Position numbers and translations under genes: made by a program
Notes under the pieces: generated by a model
What the model was told of the DNA's origin: nothing
What the model saw: only the letters and a program-made list of their open reading frames with translations
The model's database searches: none
In this document: in pieces, positions 49,406 through 61,811 of the stretch
How positions within the stretch are numbered: position 1 is the first letter of the stretch
Layout: each line of letters begins with the position of its first letter
NCBI GenBank assembly: GCA_030770545.1
Contig: CM061096.1
Coordinates: 13,063,501 to 13,127,500, forward strand
DNA from: Macropodus opercularis
Taxonomy: Eukaryota; Chordata; Actinopteri; Anabantiformes; Osphronemidae
Reading direction: 5' to 3'
Length of the DNA: 64,000 nt

Positions 49406-50772
49406 AGTGCGTGTTCGGCTCCAGAGCTGCGTGAGTATTAAAGACTGCGTGTGTTGCTCTATCAGGAGGAGAGACACGGATGAGTGACTTGAACTTGATC
49501 TTGATTTTGCATGCACATGCAAGCAGGTTCAAACTGGACACGCAGCGTCTCTCTCTCCCTCACACACACTGGTGCTGGTGCAGATGGCTTCTCTGTGCAT
49601 CCAGCTTCCTTGCCTGTGTGTGCGTGTGTATGTGTGCATGCACATGTGATTGATTACGCTTCTTACTCTCTTCCAGGTGCTACTTTCATCCTCTGCTCCT
49701 TTGTGTGAAGGGACAACTAACACACACGGTCGACATCACCACAAAAGAAATGATCGGTACAATAAAGCTGCGCTAAACCACAAAATAGCCCGGCAGCTCC
49801 ATGCTCTGCTTTCATTGTGTTTTGTACAACGCAGCAGAAACGCGTCCTAACAAGTGAGATAATTGATGATATCAAACTATAATTTAATTTCACATTTTGG
49901 CTCATGCTTATCCCTCATCGGAGCTGCAGGTGACTGTGTTTATGTGGACCTCTGTCGCTGTGCGTGCGTGTCTCTGTGTGCGTATGCTTTCATTCTGGCT
50001 ACCATGACTACAGCTTGGACAGTCGATAGACATCTGAGCGAGAGGTCATTAGCATCTTCCCCATTTTTCCCGGCATTAGGACATTAGCAATTAACCAGAA
50101 CTTGACTACACGCCCGCTCAGAGCGCACCTTGGGATTTGGCTCGCATCTAAATCGCACGCCGACATGAAGTCCGCCTCTGACGTGTGCGCCGTGATTGTT
50201 TTGTTTATGTTTTCCACTCGCTGTTTTGTTCTGTGTCTGCAAGGGTTTGGTTGATGGAACACAGTTCGCCATGTGAGCCGTGCACGGTTGGACGTAGTTA
50301 CTGAGGGTTTTTTTGTTTTCCGCCAAACTTTCACGGTTATTTGTTAGCAGTTGACGTGTGTTTGACGTCTTACATGTGTGTGTGTAGGTGCACATTGTGT
50401 ATGTGTATCCAAGGTGATGGGCCAGCTCTGACAATAACACTCAGATAAAAAAAAAATCTCTCTCTGCCCCCGCACTACACCCACCTCTACAATGCTGCAA
50501 CCTCTTTCTGAGAGAGACGGGGGGAGAGAGAAGAAAGACAAACAGAGAGAGATAAGAGAAGGAAAACAAACGGAGAGAGGAGAGGGGATGAAAAGCGGAG
50601 AGACAACGAGCAACAGACGAAAATAGCGATGGAGGAAAAGAAACAGTAGGAAAGCAAAGTGAAGGAACGTCAAACAGACAGAGCGGCTCTTGTCACGCTG
50701 AACACTGCTTAGGACTCTGTCTTCCATCCACATACCAATACACCCTGTTGCCCCACCACCGCCGGCTCTCCT

Positions 50773-50786
50773 GTCACCACAGCAAC
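50773..50786. promoter_or_regulatory. RFX X-box motif
   Basis: GTCACCACAGCAAC satisfies GTNRCC-N2-RGYAAC. It is not a perfect palindrome, so it is weaker evidence than the site at 39696. Confidence 0.3.
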
Positions 50787-53700
50787 GCCCCATTGTTTGC
50801 GCTCGTCAGCGTGCCTGCGTACCCACCGTGCCCAGATTTGGCGTCAGACCTGTGCCCACTCTCGGATGGCACGCTCTGCGCGGCGTTCATTCACTTCGCT
50901 GGCTGGCTGTCAGTTGCTATGGAAGCTAATTCACAGGCAGAGAACACTTTGTGTCCATAGCACGGAGGCAGCCAAGCAAAACAGACGTGCGTGTAGCCAG
51001 ACGGGCACATGCACCCTAGCAACAGCACTGAACCCGGGGCATGGCCAAAGTAGTCAGTGGGGACCTGTGGAGGCACTTAACATGTTTCCTTTGATTCCTC
51101 CTGCTAAATCATCCATTATACAAAGGTAACTGAGTATTTACGCATGAGCGGAATGTGACTGCACCTGAGCTGGGCGGCCTGCTGACCTTTGACCTGACCA
51201 GTGGATGGATGCGTTCGGTTCCTCCGTTTCACACACTGACTTCATCCGCACGCATTTCAAGTTCACACATAAAACTGTGTGTCTTAAAATGCGAGGCTGT
51301 GTTCATGCGCACGTATCGTCACCACATGGCGGAGAATGAAATTCTTCCAGGCGGAGAGGCAGTCAGCCTTAAGTGCCCTCCCTGGGGACTCTCTTCTATT
51401 CTAGCCCACATCTGCTGGAAAAACACACACTGACGGCTCCCGCCCACTCCAATGTATTTACATGTGCACATATACACAGAGCAACTTAACATACACAGCT
51501 TCCTTTTTACGTAACACAGTTCATCGTTCTTCTGTTTTACACCTTCTCCACTATTTCATGGGCATTTTTTAATCATTGCTAAGGTTCTTCAGACCGTTAA
51601 GTATGTAGCACTGTGCCTTTTGAGTATTGCATCATGGCGGGAGACGCATTCTGTACTGTTTCTCCCTCTCGGTTCTTGTATGTGTGTCGCTGTCTCTCTC
51701 TGATCTTGCGTTTTCTCAACGTTTCCCTCTGCGTTATGTAACTCCAGCAGCTGTCTGAAGGTGCAGGAGGAGGGTAGGTGGGTAGAAAACTTTTCAAAGT
51801 ACTGTTGTTGCTGTGTGATCACAACACGGGAGACATACTGGTGACAGTTTCTGGTTCCAGTGCAGGTTTTGACAATTGGCTGTTATTCCCACCTCTCTGT
51901 TTCTCTTTCGTCTCGCACACATCCAGAAGACGTGCTCGCTATTTTTGACTTTTAGCTGTTTCTTAATTTCGTTAAAGTTTTCCATCATGTTTCTCTTTTG
52001 ATTGTATTGTCGTGTGATCTGCCTTCCTCTCGCTCTGCACCCCCCTGATCCCTGCCTTGGCATCAGTCTTCCCCTCTGCCTCTTCTCATTTTCTCCATCT
52101 GCCTCTCTGCGCTTCTTTTTTACTCCTTCCAGTAAGATTTTCATTTTTCTCCCCACTGAAATCTTTCTTCTCCCCTTGACTAATTTATTTTTCCCTCCTG
52201 CTCTTTCAGTCTCTTTCTCTCAGGCAGAAAGCTAAATAGCAGCAGGACAGCTTTGCTTAGAAAGACGCTCATTTAGCTGAATGCACACACACAGACACAC
52301 GTGAACTCACTCAACTCTCTTAAAGCACATCCTAACTGAAATGATGGCCTTGCTCGCCTGTTATGCTGAAAAGCTGTGCAGGCAAATCAAACTTTGCTCT
52401 GCAATTGCACACTTTGCACTCATGCAAAAATTTTTAATAAGCATATATCATTTTCCATATGCTTGCAAAAGGAAAAGTGCAAGATAATAGTGAGGTATGT
52501 CAGAGCAAAAATCACTTGTTTGCTTGCTGATGCTGGATAAAAACTCAGATTATATGTTTCTTCAGCACATATACTAAACAACACTGTTAGTGTGCAAACA
52601 CGTACAAGGATGTTAGATATTTGATGTTAGTCCAACAGGTAAAACCCACAGTCACATTTAGAGTCTCTGTGAGACACACACACACGTTCCTATTAGTACA
52701 GATATGCAAATGTGTTCATTACTGATCTTTCACAAGCACGATATGCTTGTTTGATCAAATGCTCATCAGTGATGAAAGATGACCTCCGTCACCTAACGGC
52801 AGCAATATCTCGAAAGCTTTTTTTTGTTGCAGCAACGCCAGGATTTGGACGAAGCTGTTGCGGAGGAGAGGGGAAGGAGGACAACTGTGGGGAGAAGAGA
52901 GGAGGAAATTAAAAAATGGATGAATGGGGAAGGAAGTAGAGGGACGTATGATGAGAAGAGAAGCGAGGAAGAGGAGTTGATGAACTGCACAGGGCTGGAC
53001 AGCAGCCAGGTCCTTTTAATGAGCAAAGTGCTGCACCCAACACCTCTCACCTAATTACGCACACGCGCACGCAGAAGCCTTATTTTTCGCCTTCCCCACT
53101 CTGCAGCATTCCGCCATCCAGCACTAAGTAGTCCCTCCAGATCAAACACGCAGCACACAGTAACCAGCATACAGATGAGCCTGTCCTTTCCCTCCTTCTC
53201 TCCTCCGTTCTCTCTCTCTCATCGCACCCTCGGTCTTCGTTTCCCTGCAGTAACTTTTCCTCCCCTTCCCTGTCCCTCCTCCTTCCAGTGCTCCCGCTGA
53301 TGTTCCTCACTCTCACCGAGGGGAATACAACAGCCCCACCAGACTGACACTGTCCTGGCTGGTCCCATAAAAACACATTACCTGTAAACTGTATTAGACA
53401 CAGACAGGGACCACAGCTGGTCATCTGATCCAGGTTAGCAGCCGTGTTATACTGATTACTGGAGCAGTGCGCACCTCCTGGAAACGGCCTGTTTGTGTGA
53501 TGCTGAATCACGTACGTGCAGAATAAAGACGCTGCAGAAGAATCCGTTCTGTTTGTATTTGAGTTCAGCTTCTGTGGGGACATGTTGCACATCATGTTAT
53601 CGTAGTGGGATCTTCAAGTCTATATTACCTACATCTATGTCCTCGGGGCTTCAGAAGCCACAGGTTCCCTCGTGTTGACTCACGGCTGGTTTTTATCCTA

Positions 53701-53920
53701 TGTGCCTCAGTCTCGTGCAGTTGTACACACACACACACAGCAAACCTTGACAGCTTTTGACAACGAAGGATGATTAACCACAGCCACGACTGAAATGATA
53801 CCATGAAAAACTTTCTGTTTTCTTACTGTTCCTTATAAAAAGGAATGTGGAATGTCATTCAGAGCGACTGTGGACGGCACGCTATGAGTCACAGCGTCCA
53901 CATTCATCACTGCTAACTCT

Positions 53921-53945
53921 GTGTGTGTGTGTGTGTGTGTGTGTG
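53921..53945. repeat. (GT)n microsatellite
   Basis: 12 GT units. Confidence 0.95.
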
Positions 53946-54644
53946 CTTTTAATGACGGCGCTGCGGTCCGGTCGCTACCTACAGCCCTGCTTGTGTTCGT
54001 GGCACTTCTCTTTAATGAGGGACAAACATTCTCTCTCTCCGTGTCTCTCTCTCGCTCTCTGTCGGCCTAATAACCCCCCACAGTAAATAACCATGAGCCT
54101 CCAGGGCAATTAGGTGGGCACTTGGGGCTTATAGCGTGGTGCTCGTAAACACACACTCGCACTCAGAGACACGCAGACACAAACAGGAGGTACGGCGAGC
54201 TAGTTAAAAATGGGGCTGGAGTAATTCAGGACTGGGATATAAACAAAAGAACAGATCAATGTAGAGACAGAAAGATTAAAAGCAAGACGACGAAAGAAAA
54301 AGCAGCTGATGTGTTAAGACTCTAACAATGATTTTGGCCCGTCCTCTTTTCCTATTATTTGCCTCTAATCTGATGTGTTGCTTCTCTGTCTGTTTTATCC
54401 TCTTATTCCGTCGCCTCGACTTCTAGCGTTTGTTTTGAAGAAACACAGCAGGAGAAGGAAAAAGGCACAGAGAGAAGCTTTCACCTTTCATTTCACCACA
54501 GCAATGAGTTGCCAATTTCAATATGCCCTTTACTGACCATCACCCACACAAACACACACACCTGCTCTGCACACGCCTCCCAATCTCCATGATAATCAGG
54601 TTCCTTTCATTGTGTTGCATCATGCAGGAAACTCGCTGTTAGGC

Positions 54645-54668
54645 TGTGTGTGTGTGTGTGTGTGTGTG
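54645..54668. repeat. (TG)n microsatellite
   Basis: 12 TG units; a second short TG run follows near 54718-54731. Confidence 0.95.
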
Positions 54669-55260
54669 AAGGAGAAAAAGTCAGAGGAAGAGGAGTGCGG
54701 ACTACAGTGTGTATTTCTGTGTGTGTGTGTGTCGCTTGTCCCTGTAGCAGTGATTGTGTATTCGAGGTACGCTGCCTTGCCATGTTTTGCCAAGCCAGTG
54801 GGCTGGCTCTTGTCTTATCTGTTTCTTCTGACTGCAGAAATGTTGTTTTTACACACATACACACACAAAGATGCACACAACAACAACAACAACACAGAGC
54901 AGCACAGAGACACTGACGTATACACATAACTCCACTGTCAGCTGACAGCAGCACATCTGCTGGAGCAGAGATTTACGTATACTGTAGATATTTTTGTACT
55001 TCAGTGGAAATTGTCGTATCCCAGTTACACTTCCAGGCTTTTCAAGCAAAAATATCAGTGCACACAACTACAGATGTTGTGCGTTTGAGCAGCTGTTTAC
55101 GTGTTGATGGAAGACACGTCGCTGCGTTGCTATAGGCGATCACCCCCTCATCCTCCATTCATGTTATTTTGCTTCCCTTCGCTTGTTATCGTTGCCCCTA
55201 TCCCATTCAGTCATTTTCTCATTCTCATACTCTTCTTCCACATTGTGGCTATCTTTCTAG

Positions 55261-55285
55261 ACACACACACACACACACACACACA
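55261..55285. repeat. (AC)n microsatellite
   Basis: 12 AC units. Confidence 0.95.
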
Positions 55286-57685
55286 GGCACCTCTGCCGCT
55301 CACTATCTCCCCTCTGTTTTCTGTCCCTGACACCTCTCTACACCCTTTCTGCGTTATCTCTGCCGTTTCCCTTCCTCCGTGTTGCGCGCTCTCTTCCACA
55401 CATGCACACAAACAAACCATGTACACGCACACAAGCGCACACCCACAAACACATATTGCTGTCTGTCTCCACCTCCCTCTTGCGTTATTACTCTCCCTCT
55501 CTCTCCGTCACACCTCTCAGCTCCCCTCCCTCTCCACAGGGCGCAAAGCTGTCGGCAGCATCGGTTTCATTCAGTGGTGACACTGCAGTCTCAGCGCATC
55601 GTTTAAAGGCACACGGTCGTAAAGCTGCCTACGCAGGACACTGGATGCTCAAACGCACATTCTCACACAAGTACGGCAGCAGTGAACATCTATGAAGCTT
55701 GGAATGTTTTGCTGGTTGGCACGTACTGTTAAGCAAAGCATTCCTAAAAATGATACACACATATAAACAACTCAGCTCAAACAACTGTCTCAATAACACA
55801 AGCAACATACAATGTACAATAAGTGAAATTATTATTCACAAACACGCATTAGAAAGACCCAGAATCTGACTTTGTCATAAAACGTGTGCGTGTCAGGATC
55901 CTCCTCTCCAACAGGCAGAGTAAACAACATGCTATGACACATCTTCGCTCTGACATAGCGTCCCGTTATAGCACTACGCAACACATCCTCGGGCTCAGGA
56001 CGCTCAACGCAGCTAGAGAAGAAAAACAAACTGCGGACAAACAGAAAACTTGCAGCCCTGCATGTTTTGCCTGCGTGTTTTCACAGGAAGATGGAGTATT
56101 TGTGCTCGTTCGGAGCCTGATGTTTGGACAGATGCTGCTGGCAAACAGGGCTGAGGCAGGTGTCTGGTAATGGGAGTGTGTGTTTATGTTTTCTGTGTGT
56201 GTGTGTCTGTGTGGGAGTTCAATGTTCTTCCACCGAATCAAAATAGAACGCAATCCCATGAGGAAGTCTGTCCTCTATTCAGCATGCACACACAGCCACA
56301 GACGTACACACAGACAAACACACACACGCCCCCTCTGACATTCCTCCTTGCTCTCACTGTCCATCTCCTCTCCATCCTGCTGTAGAGGGGAAGCAAATGA
56401 CAGGGGAGCACAAGGTACCTGTGTTAGGAGTCAGCTGCTCTCTCCTTCTTTCGTTGTCCCTCCACTCCCCCTCTAGTTCAGCTGTTCAGAGCCGAGGTGA
56501 GTTGAGCTGGGCCGAGCGTACAGCGGCGAGGCTCAATCCTTTTACCCTGCGATGCTGAAAATGGCACCAGTATTCCCTGATAGCGGCAGCCTGCCGCTCT
56601 CTCTCTCCTCTGCTCTCTAGCTCCCCTCCCTCCTCTGCTTGTCTGCTGCCATGTTGAGTGCACGTAGGGCGAGGGGCGGGCTGAAAGGAGGAGGGGGGGG
56701 GTGAGGATCGTGGTGATGGCGGAGAGAGAAAAGAGGGAGGAGGAGGAGGAGGAGAGAGTGAGTGAGGGGGACTCAAGGGGATAAGAAAGCAATTAGAAGA
56801 CAGACCCTCTTCCTTCCAGTCGGGAATGTATAATGGAATTAGCTTGGGGTGGGGTGGGGGGTCAGTGGTGGTGAGGTTGGGAGGGAGGTAAAGGGAGTGT
56901 TGGGGTACTGTCCTGGAGAGTCTAGCAGCCTGTCCGACAACCGCTACACGTAAGTGTGTTTGTGTGAGGGCTGGAGAGAGCTGGGGTGAGAAAGAGAGAG
57001 AGAGTGATTGCTGATGTACTGACGGGAGGGAGGAGAGGAGTGGTTGAGCTGTGGGACCACCTGCTCTCCCTTTCTCTCTCTCATGCACCCGGAAGCGCCC
57101 GGCAGGAGAGAGAGCAGAGGGAGAGAGAGAGAGCAGAGGGAGAGAGAGAGAAAGGGCAAGCGGCAGCTTCAAAGCTCCTTCTCCGTCTCAGGTTTGCGTT
57201 CTCTCCTCCCCCCTTCCCTCCCTCAGTTTTTCTGAGTGGGTGGCAAGAGGAAGCTGCATGTGTGTCTGGAAAAACAACTGTGTGTGTGCGCGTGTGCATG
57301 CGTGCGCAAAAGGGAAGAAGAGAATTTAACACGCAATTTTCAATGTGCAGTCGCGTGTGTCTGTGTTTGTTTTTCGCTCCTCTCATATGACTTGGACGTG
57401 TTTGTCTCTGTTTCTTATTATCTGCTGTGTATGAGATGACATAAATCCCAGTGTGAAGGAAAGTGATAGAGAAAGATGAGGAGTGTGCCGCGTGTTTATG
57501 AGAAAATTAGATAACAAAAGAAAAAGGGAACAAAGTGTGTTTGTCCCTCTGTTGAGGTGCGTGTGTGTGTTTGTGTGAGAGCCAGTGCGGTGTTTTGATG
57601 CTGATGGACTGTGCCAGCCACTGCGTGGGGGAGATATGTGTATGCGTGTGTCACTGATTGTGCTATGAATGAAAATAAGGAGCGC

Positions 57686-57720
57686 GGGAGGGGAGGGGAG
57701 GGGAGGGGAGGAGGAGGAGG
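57686..57720 (+). repeat. (GGGGA)n tract, G-quadruplex motif
   Basis: Four consecutive G4 runs separated by single A residues, then GGA repeats. It fits the G-quadruplex rule on the + strand, the template strand for rai1, at the edge of the CpG-richer region. Confidence 0.85.
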
Positions 57721-58333
57721 AGTGGGACTGTGACTCTCCTCCCATTCAGCCGTCTCCCCCTCTATGCCCTTTCCTCCTCCTCCTCCCTCCTGTTGAGTGA
57801 CAGATGAGGGGCTGCTAGCAGTCTGCTCAGACGCGCGTCAATAATTAGCGTCTCCTTCTCTCCTCGGTGGTTTCATTTTGCTCTGTCGTGCAAAAGGAGT
57901 GCTGTTCACAAAGGCAGTGAGCCGCCCGAGCGTAGCCTATGTCGGCCAGTCTGAATTTCACCTGCGCAACCAAGAGGAGTTTACAAACGGTGCCTGCTTC
58001 TCTTTCCTGCGCACTGTGAAACATCACACCAATGGCCCGTGATCGCTCCTGGCAGGCGGTTACGCACACGCCAGGATGGACAGATATGAAGAATAGCACA
58101 CCGCACAGCTCCTCGTCTGTTTCTGCCCTCATCATTTTCATAAACAAATTCGTGCAGGCACGCGTTGGACAGTGCACTCAACGCGCGTACACAAACACGC
58201 ACACTCGCGACGGTTCAAGGGCAATTGATTTCGAGTTTAATTTCTCGCGGTGCTCTTGACGCAGGAGGATGCGTCTCTGTCTGACCTTGACGACAGACGG
58301 GAGTTTTGTCTCTGTCGCCTGGCCACTCGTAAA

Positions 58334-58363
58334 GCGCGCGCGCGCACACACACACACACACAC
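58334..58363. repeat. (GC)n(AC)n alternating purine-pyrimidine tract
   Basis: About 12 bp of alternating GC run directly into nine AC units, a classic Z-DNA-prone composition. Confidence 0.9.
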
Positions 58364-59480
58364 GGTACTCTCACGTGTAAATGTCAAAACCCTTAATGCC
58401 CGGTTATAAATGAACGTTTTCCATCTGCTTTCTAATTATAGCCAACATAAGGCTATACCTAATTTTAGCTGCGACCGCGAAATAGTCGTCTTTTAATAAT
58501 TCATGAGTTCAGACTCAGAGCGTGCTCCTGCTAGTGCGCTTATTACCACGGTGATGCTCAGCCGACTGAAAAAACAAGGCCTGCATTCTCAGAGAGGGAC
58601 AATTCGTCGTACCCAAAACACAGGAATCCGCAAAGCTTTTAAAATTCTCAGTGACGCGCTGCAAAAATAATCAAACTCTTCAGGCTCAAGATGAAAGGCG
58701 TGGGGGTGTTTCTCGTACAGACTCGCCGGCCTTCACTTTGTTCCGCGATGTGTTAACAGCTGCTCTAAAATCATATTTATATAACTGCGTGTTGATGAGT
58801 ACTCAACAGTTTGGAGATCACTAGATGCACCGAGCCACGTTACGCGTATACGCGCCAGCGCCCGTGTGCCAAGATGCTTTCGGTGAGCTATCCTCCCCGG
58901 GATTCATTTGTTTTAATCAATGCGGATCTAAGTGAAGCGTGATTTTGCTTACCGCGCTGACATCAATCGAGATGGACAGGGGTTAGAAGAGACAGCCTCT
59001 GAAGAAGCGTTTGAAATCTCGTCTCAGCTCCACATGCGCTCTGATGCGTTCACACCACGGCCTGTTGGTACAGTTGGTGGCGGTGTGCGTAAATGTACCG
59101 TGTTCCCATTACTTAGTAGAATAAATATTTTCCCAAATGAATAAGCTATTGTCTCTGTACCCTGAAGTACGACGAAGCCTCAACCTGACACCGAGAGAAA
59201 CTTAAATAATCTGATGTGTTCGGCTATTATGTGCTTTCAGTACATCGTGTTGTGTTTAAGTGTAAATACCCGCGCCATAATTCAAGTTCACTGATGGCAG
59301 CGGGGATGGGGCTAGGGGTTGTAAGGGTCAGGGTCGCGGAGGACCTAGGCCTACATTGGATCAATGCTCTCTGTTTCCATAGAGACGGGAGGACAGTGAT
59401 GTTGGCGACTGTTACTAGGCAGGAGAGAGTGTCTCTGAATGAGGCGAGAGAACGGGTGGTCTGTCGCGGAGGGTAAACAA

Positions 59481-60445
59481 CGTCAGGGTGGAGTGGGATC
59501 GCATGCAGGCTCATCCTACTTGGGTTGTTTTTCCAGGAAATGTGGAAAGTAGTTTCGCTTTAGAATGTGGGAAAATATTATGGCCCAGGAGGAAAAATGC
59601 ATAATACATATTCAACATATTATCAAATCAAATTCATGTGAAGGTACAATATTTAGCCCAGAAATAGTTTAGTCACCTGTCGTCAAATCAGTCAGTGATA
59701 TGCATGCGTTGCACAAGACTAGTGCGCAACCTTGCGGGTACTGCTGTGAAGTGCAGCAAATCTGGTAAATATTAAATGGCCAATTTTTGTCTAATTACGT
59801 TGTTACCAGATGTCTGTTCGAACCTTATTTGTAGCCTCTGTGTACATCCGTATAAATAAAGGTCGTGAAATCTAGTCCAGCTTTTGCTTGAAATTTTCAG
59901 CTCGTGGCTCAAAGCACAAAGTAGGTTACACTTCACTCGCTGCAACCTCTATTGAGGACAAGTCGCGTCATGCCTGTGACATAAACGTAAGCCTCTCAAA
60001 GAAAACCGAGGCTTGAGCGCCACCTAGTGAATTTCTACCGTATTTATTCATGAGCGCCATGATCCTAAATAGAGGACACGCGCACTCTGTCCTTGGAATC
60101 AGCTGTATTTCTTGCAGTGTTGGAGATCTAAATATAATTAGTCTATAAAAAACTCGTTAACTACCAAGAAGTTCTGATATGATTCCCAGCGCTGAGCGCG
60201 CAACCACTTCAGTCAAGGCCGTGGATTCGTTTCAGTACCGCGGACAGCGCCTCGCTTTTGCGTTTTTATATCAAGTGCAGCGTCATTGCGTCATTCGGCA
60301 CCACGGACAGCGCCGTGGACGTCATTGTGGGACGTGGTCAACTCCATTGTGTTCAGACAGCCCTCAAACGAGCACAGACACATTTGATTTCATTCATAAC
60401 CAAAGGTGAACTCTCACAGGTTTTCAGCTGTGAGTACAACAAGAG
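59481..60445. other. intergenic interval between fam20c 3' end and rai1 promoter region
   Basis: No gene is recognised. It contains a CTCF-like core at 60015-60029 on the - strand. Confidence 0.4.
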
Positions 60446-61811
60446 GCTTCTCCTTACTTGTTTTTATTGCACACTTTGATAAACAGATCTTCACAGTAAC
60501 AATGCAAAAGCAGAACACAGAAGCAAATCACTGTGCAGTGCAGCTTGTTAGGTTTTGAAAGTATTTATAGGTATTTACACAGAGAATATGAAAATCAAAG
60601 AACAGTGCCCGAGGTTTTCCCTGCGGTGGGATGAGGCGTTTTATCCCCTTGGTCACCCCCCGAGCAGACTCGAGTCCAGCTTCCAGGCTTTACGCTGCTT
60701 TTGGTTGTATGAATCCTGTCCGTACTGTCAACCCAACATTCAAGTACTGCGTTTCTGTCATTGCACAGGTACTGGGTCAGCCGGTACTTAGGACCCGAGG
60801 AGGAAAGTCAGAATTGTACTGGCACCACTTCAACGTCAGTTGATTTCCGGTAATGCCAATTTAAATAGTGGCTAAATTCTAATGTAAATGTTTCCCACTG
60901 TGTAAAGCAACATAAAGCAAAGCCATAGTCATTTGGTCATAAAACTCATACAAACACTTGGCTTCGCATGAATCACTGCAGATTAAACTAAGTGTCCCAG
61001 GTCTGCAGAGAACAATGACCGTGCCTTTGACTGATCGTTGAATGGATATTAACCAGCAACAACATGGTCCCCAGAGTGTTTTGGAAAATAGTGATTCGCT
61101 TTTGGGAAGTACTGTTTATAGAGCAAGATAAACTTGCTGTGTAGATGTGAAAGTACAAACATGATACAAAATTGGAATAAGGCAAAGTGAACATCCCGTC
61201 TGAATACGCTTGCACACAGTGCTGCCGTTCAGCAGTATGTAATGTCGTTTTCAGCTGTTCTCTTACCAGTCGAAGTAGAAGCTTATGAGGATGAAGCATA
61301 TCTCCTCTGTCAGTGTAGTTGGATGCTTTCAATATGTTTTACAAGGAACAATATCCTCAAACACACTTTCTTAACCTTTTCATACATTACGTTAACTCAT
61401 AAAGCTTATTTTTTGACCATATACTGACCAGTCAGTGTAAATTCTCATTTTCCTATGCACTAATTTAATAAAACACATAAAGCAAACAGATGTCCTCCAT
61501 ATTAAAAACAACACATAATCAGAACACAGCAGTGGTTCCAGATGTTTTATGCGTCTGATAAAACAAAAGTACATCTGAATTGAAGACATGTAAAGTCTCT
61601 GTGTGGGGTCAGTCTTTCCTCGTGTCTGTGGACGATTTTGTTTATATAAACACACGTAAAAGCAGTTTCCGTAGAGGCAATGATGGCAAGTCTTGGAATT
61701 CATTGAATTCAGCTTCAGCTGGGGTTTTTGGTCCAGTCCCATTTAGTGGAGGGCCACAGGTGCAGGCCATTGTCCATGTGTCACCGCTGCTTCGCGTCAC
61801 TTTCGCCCTCA
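60446..61811 (-). other. fam20c: fam20c 3' UTR (inferred extent)
   Basis: About 1.37 kb of AT-rich non-coding sequence after the fam20c stop on the complement. The first clear AATAAA on that strand is at 60468-60463, and an ATTAAA lies nearer the stop at about 61470-61465. The extent is inferred. Confidence 0.4.
60463..60468 (-). terminator. fam20c: candidate fam20c poly(A) signal
   Basis: AATAAA on the complement (TTTATT on +), 1.34 kb beyond the fam20c stop. Confidence 0.4.

Larger units (their letters stand above)
48421..57650. other. non-coding interval
   Basis: It contains several CA/TG arrays, one purine-rich tract (about 50510-50690), an X-box at 50773-50786 and pyrimidine-rich stretches. 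The longest frames, such as 228 codons on the complement at 56486-57172, are low-complexity Ser/Pro-rich. No gene is recognised. Confidence 0.5.
57650..59480 (-). promoter_or_regulatory. rai1: GC/CpG-richer region, candidate rai1 promoter
   Basis: CpG dinucleotides become noticeably denser from about 57.8 to 59.5 kb (for example CGCGCGCGCG at 58335-58344 and several GCGTCA-type boxes) than in the 36 kb to the left. A minus-strand donor-like GCGCAG/GTGAAA lies at about 57957-57967 and could end a first non-coding exon. The position upstream of rai1 and downstream of the fam20c 3' end suits a rai1 promoter. No TATA box was identified. Confidence 0.3.

Noticed and set aside
56486..57172. 228-codon frame on the complement
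   Set aside because: It is made of Ser/Pro/Leu repeats from GA-rich sequence, with overlapping frames of similar length and no family resemblance.
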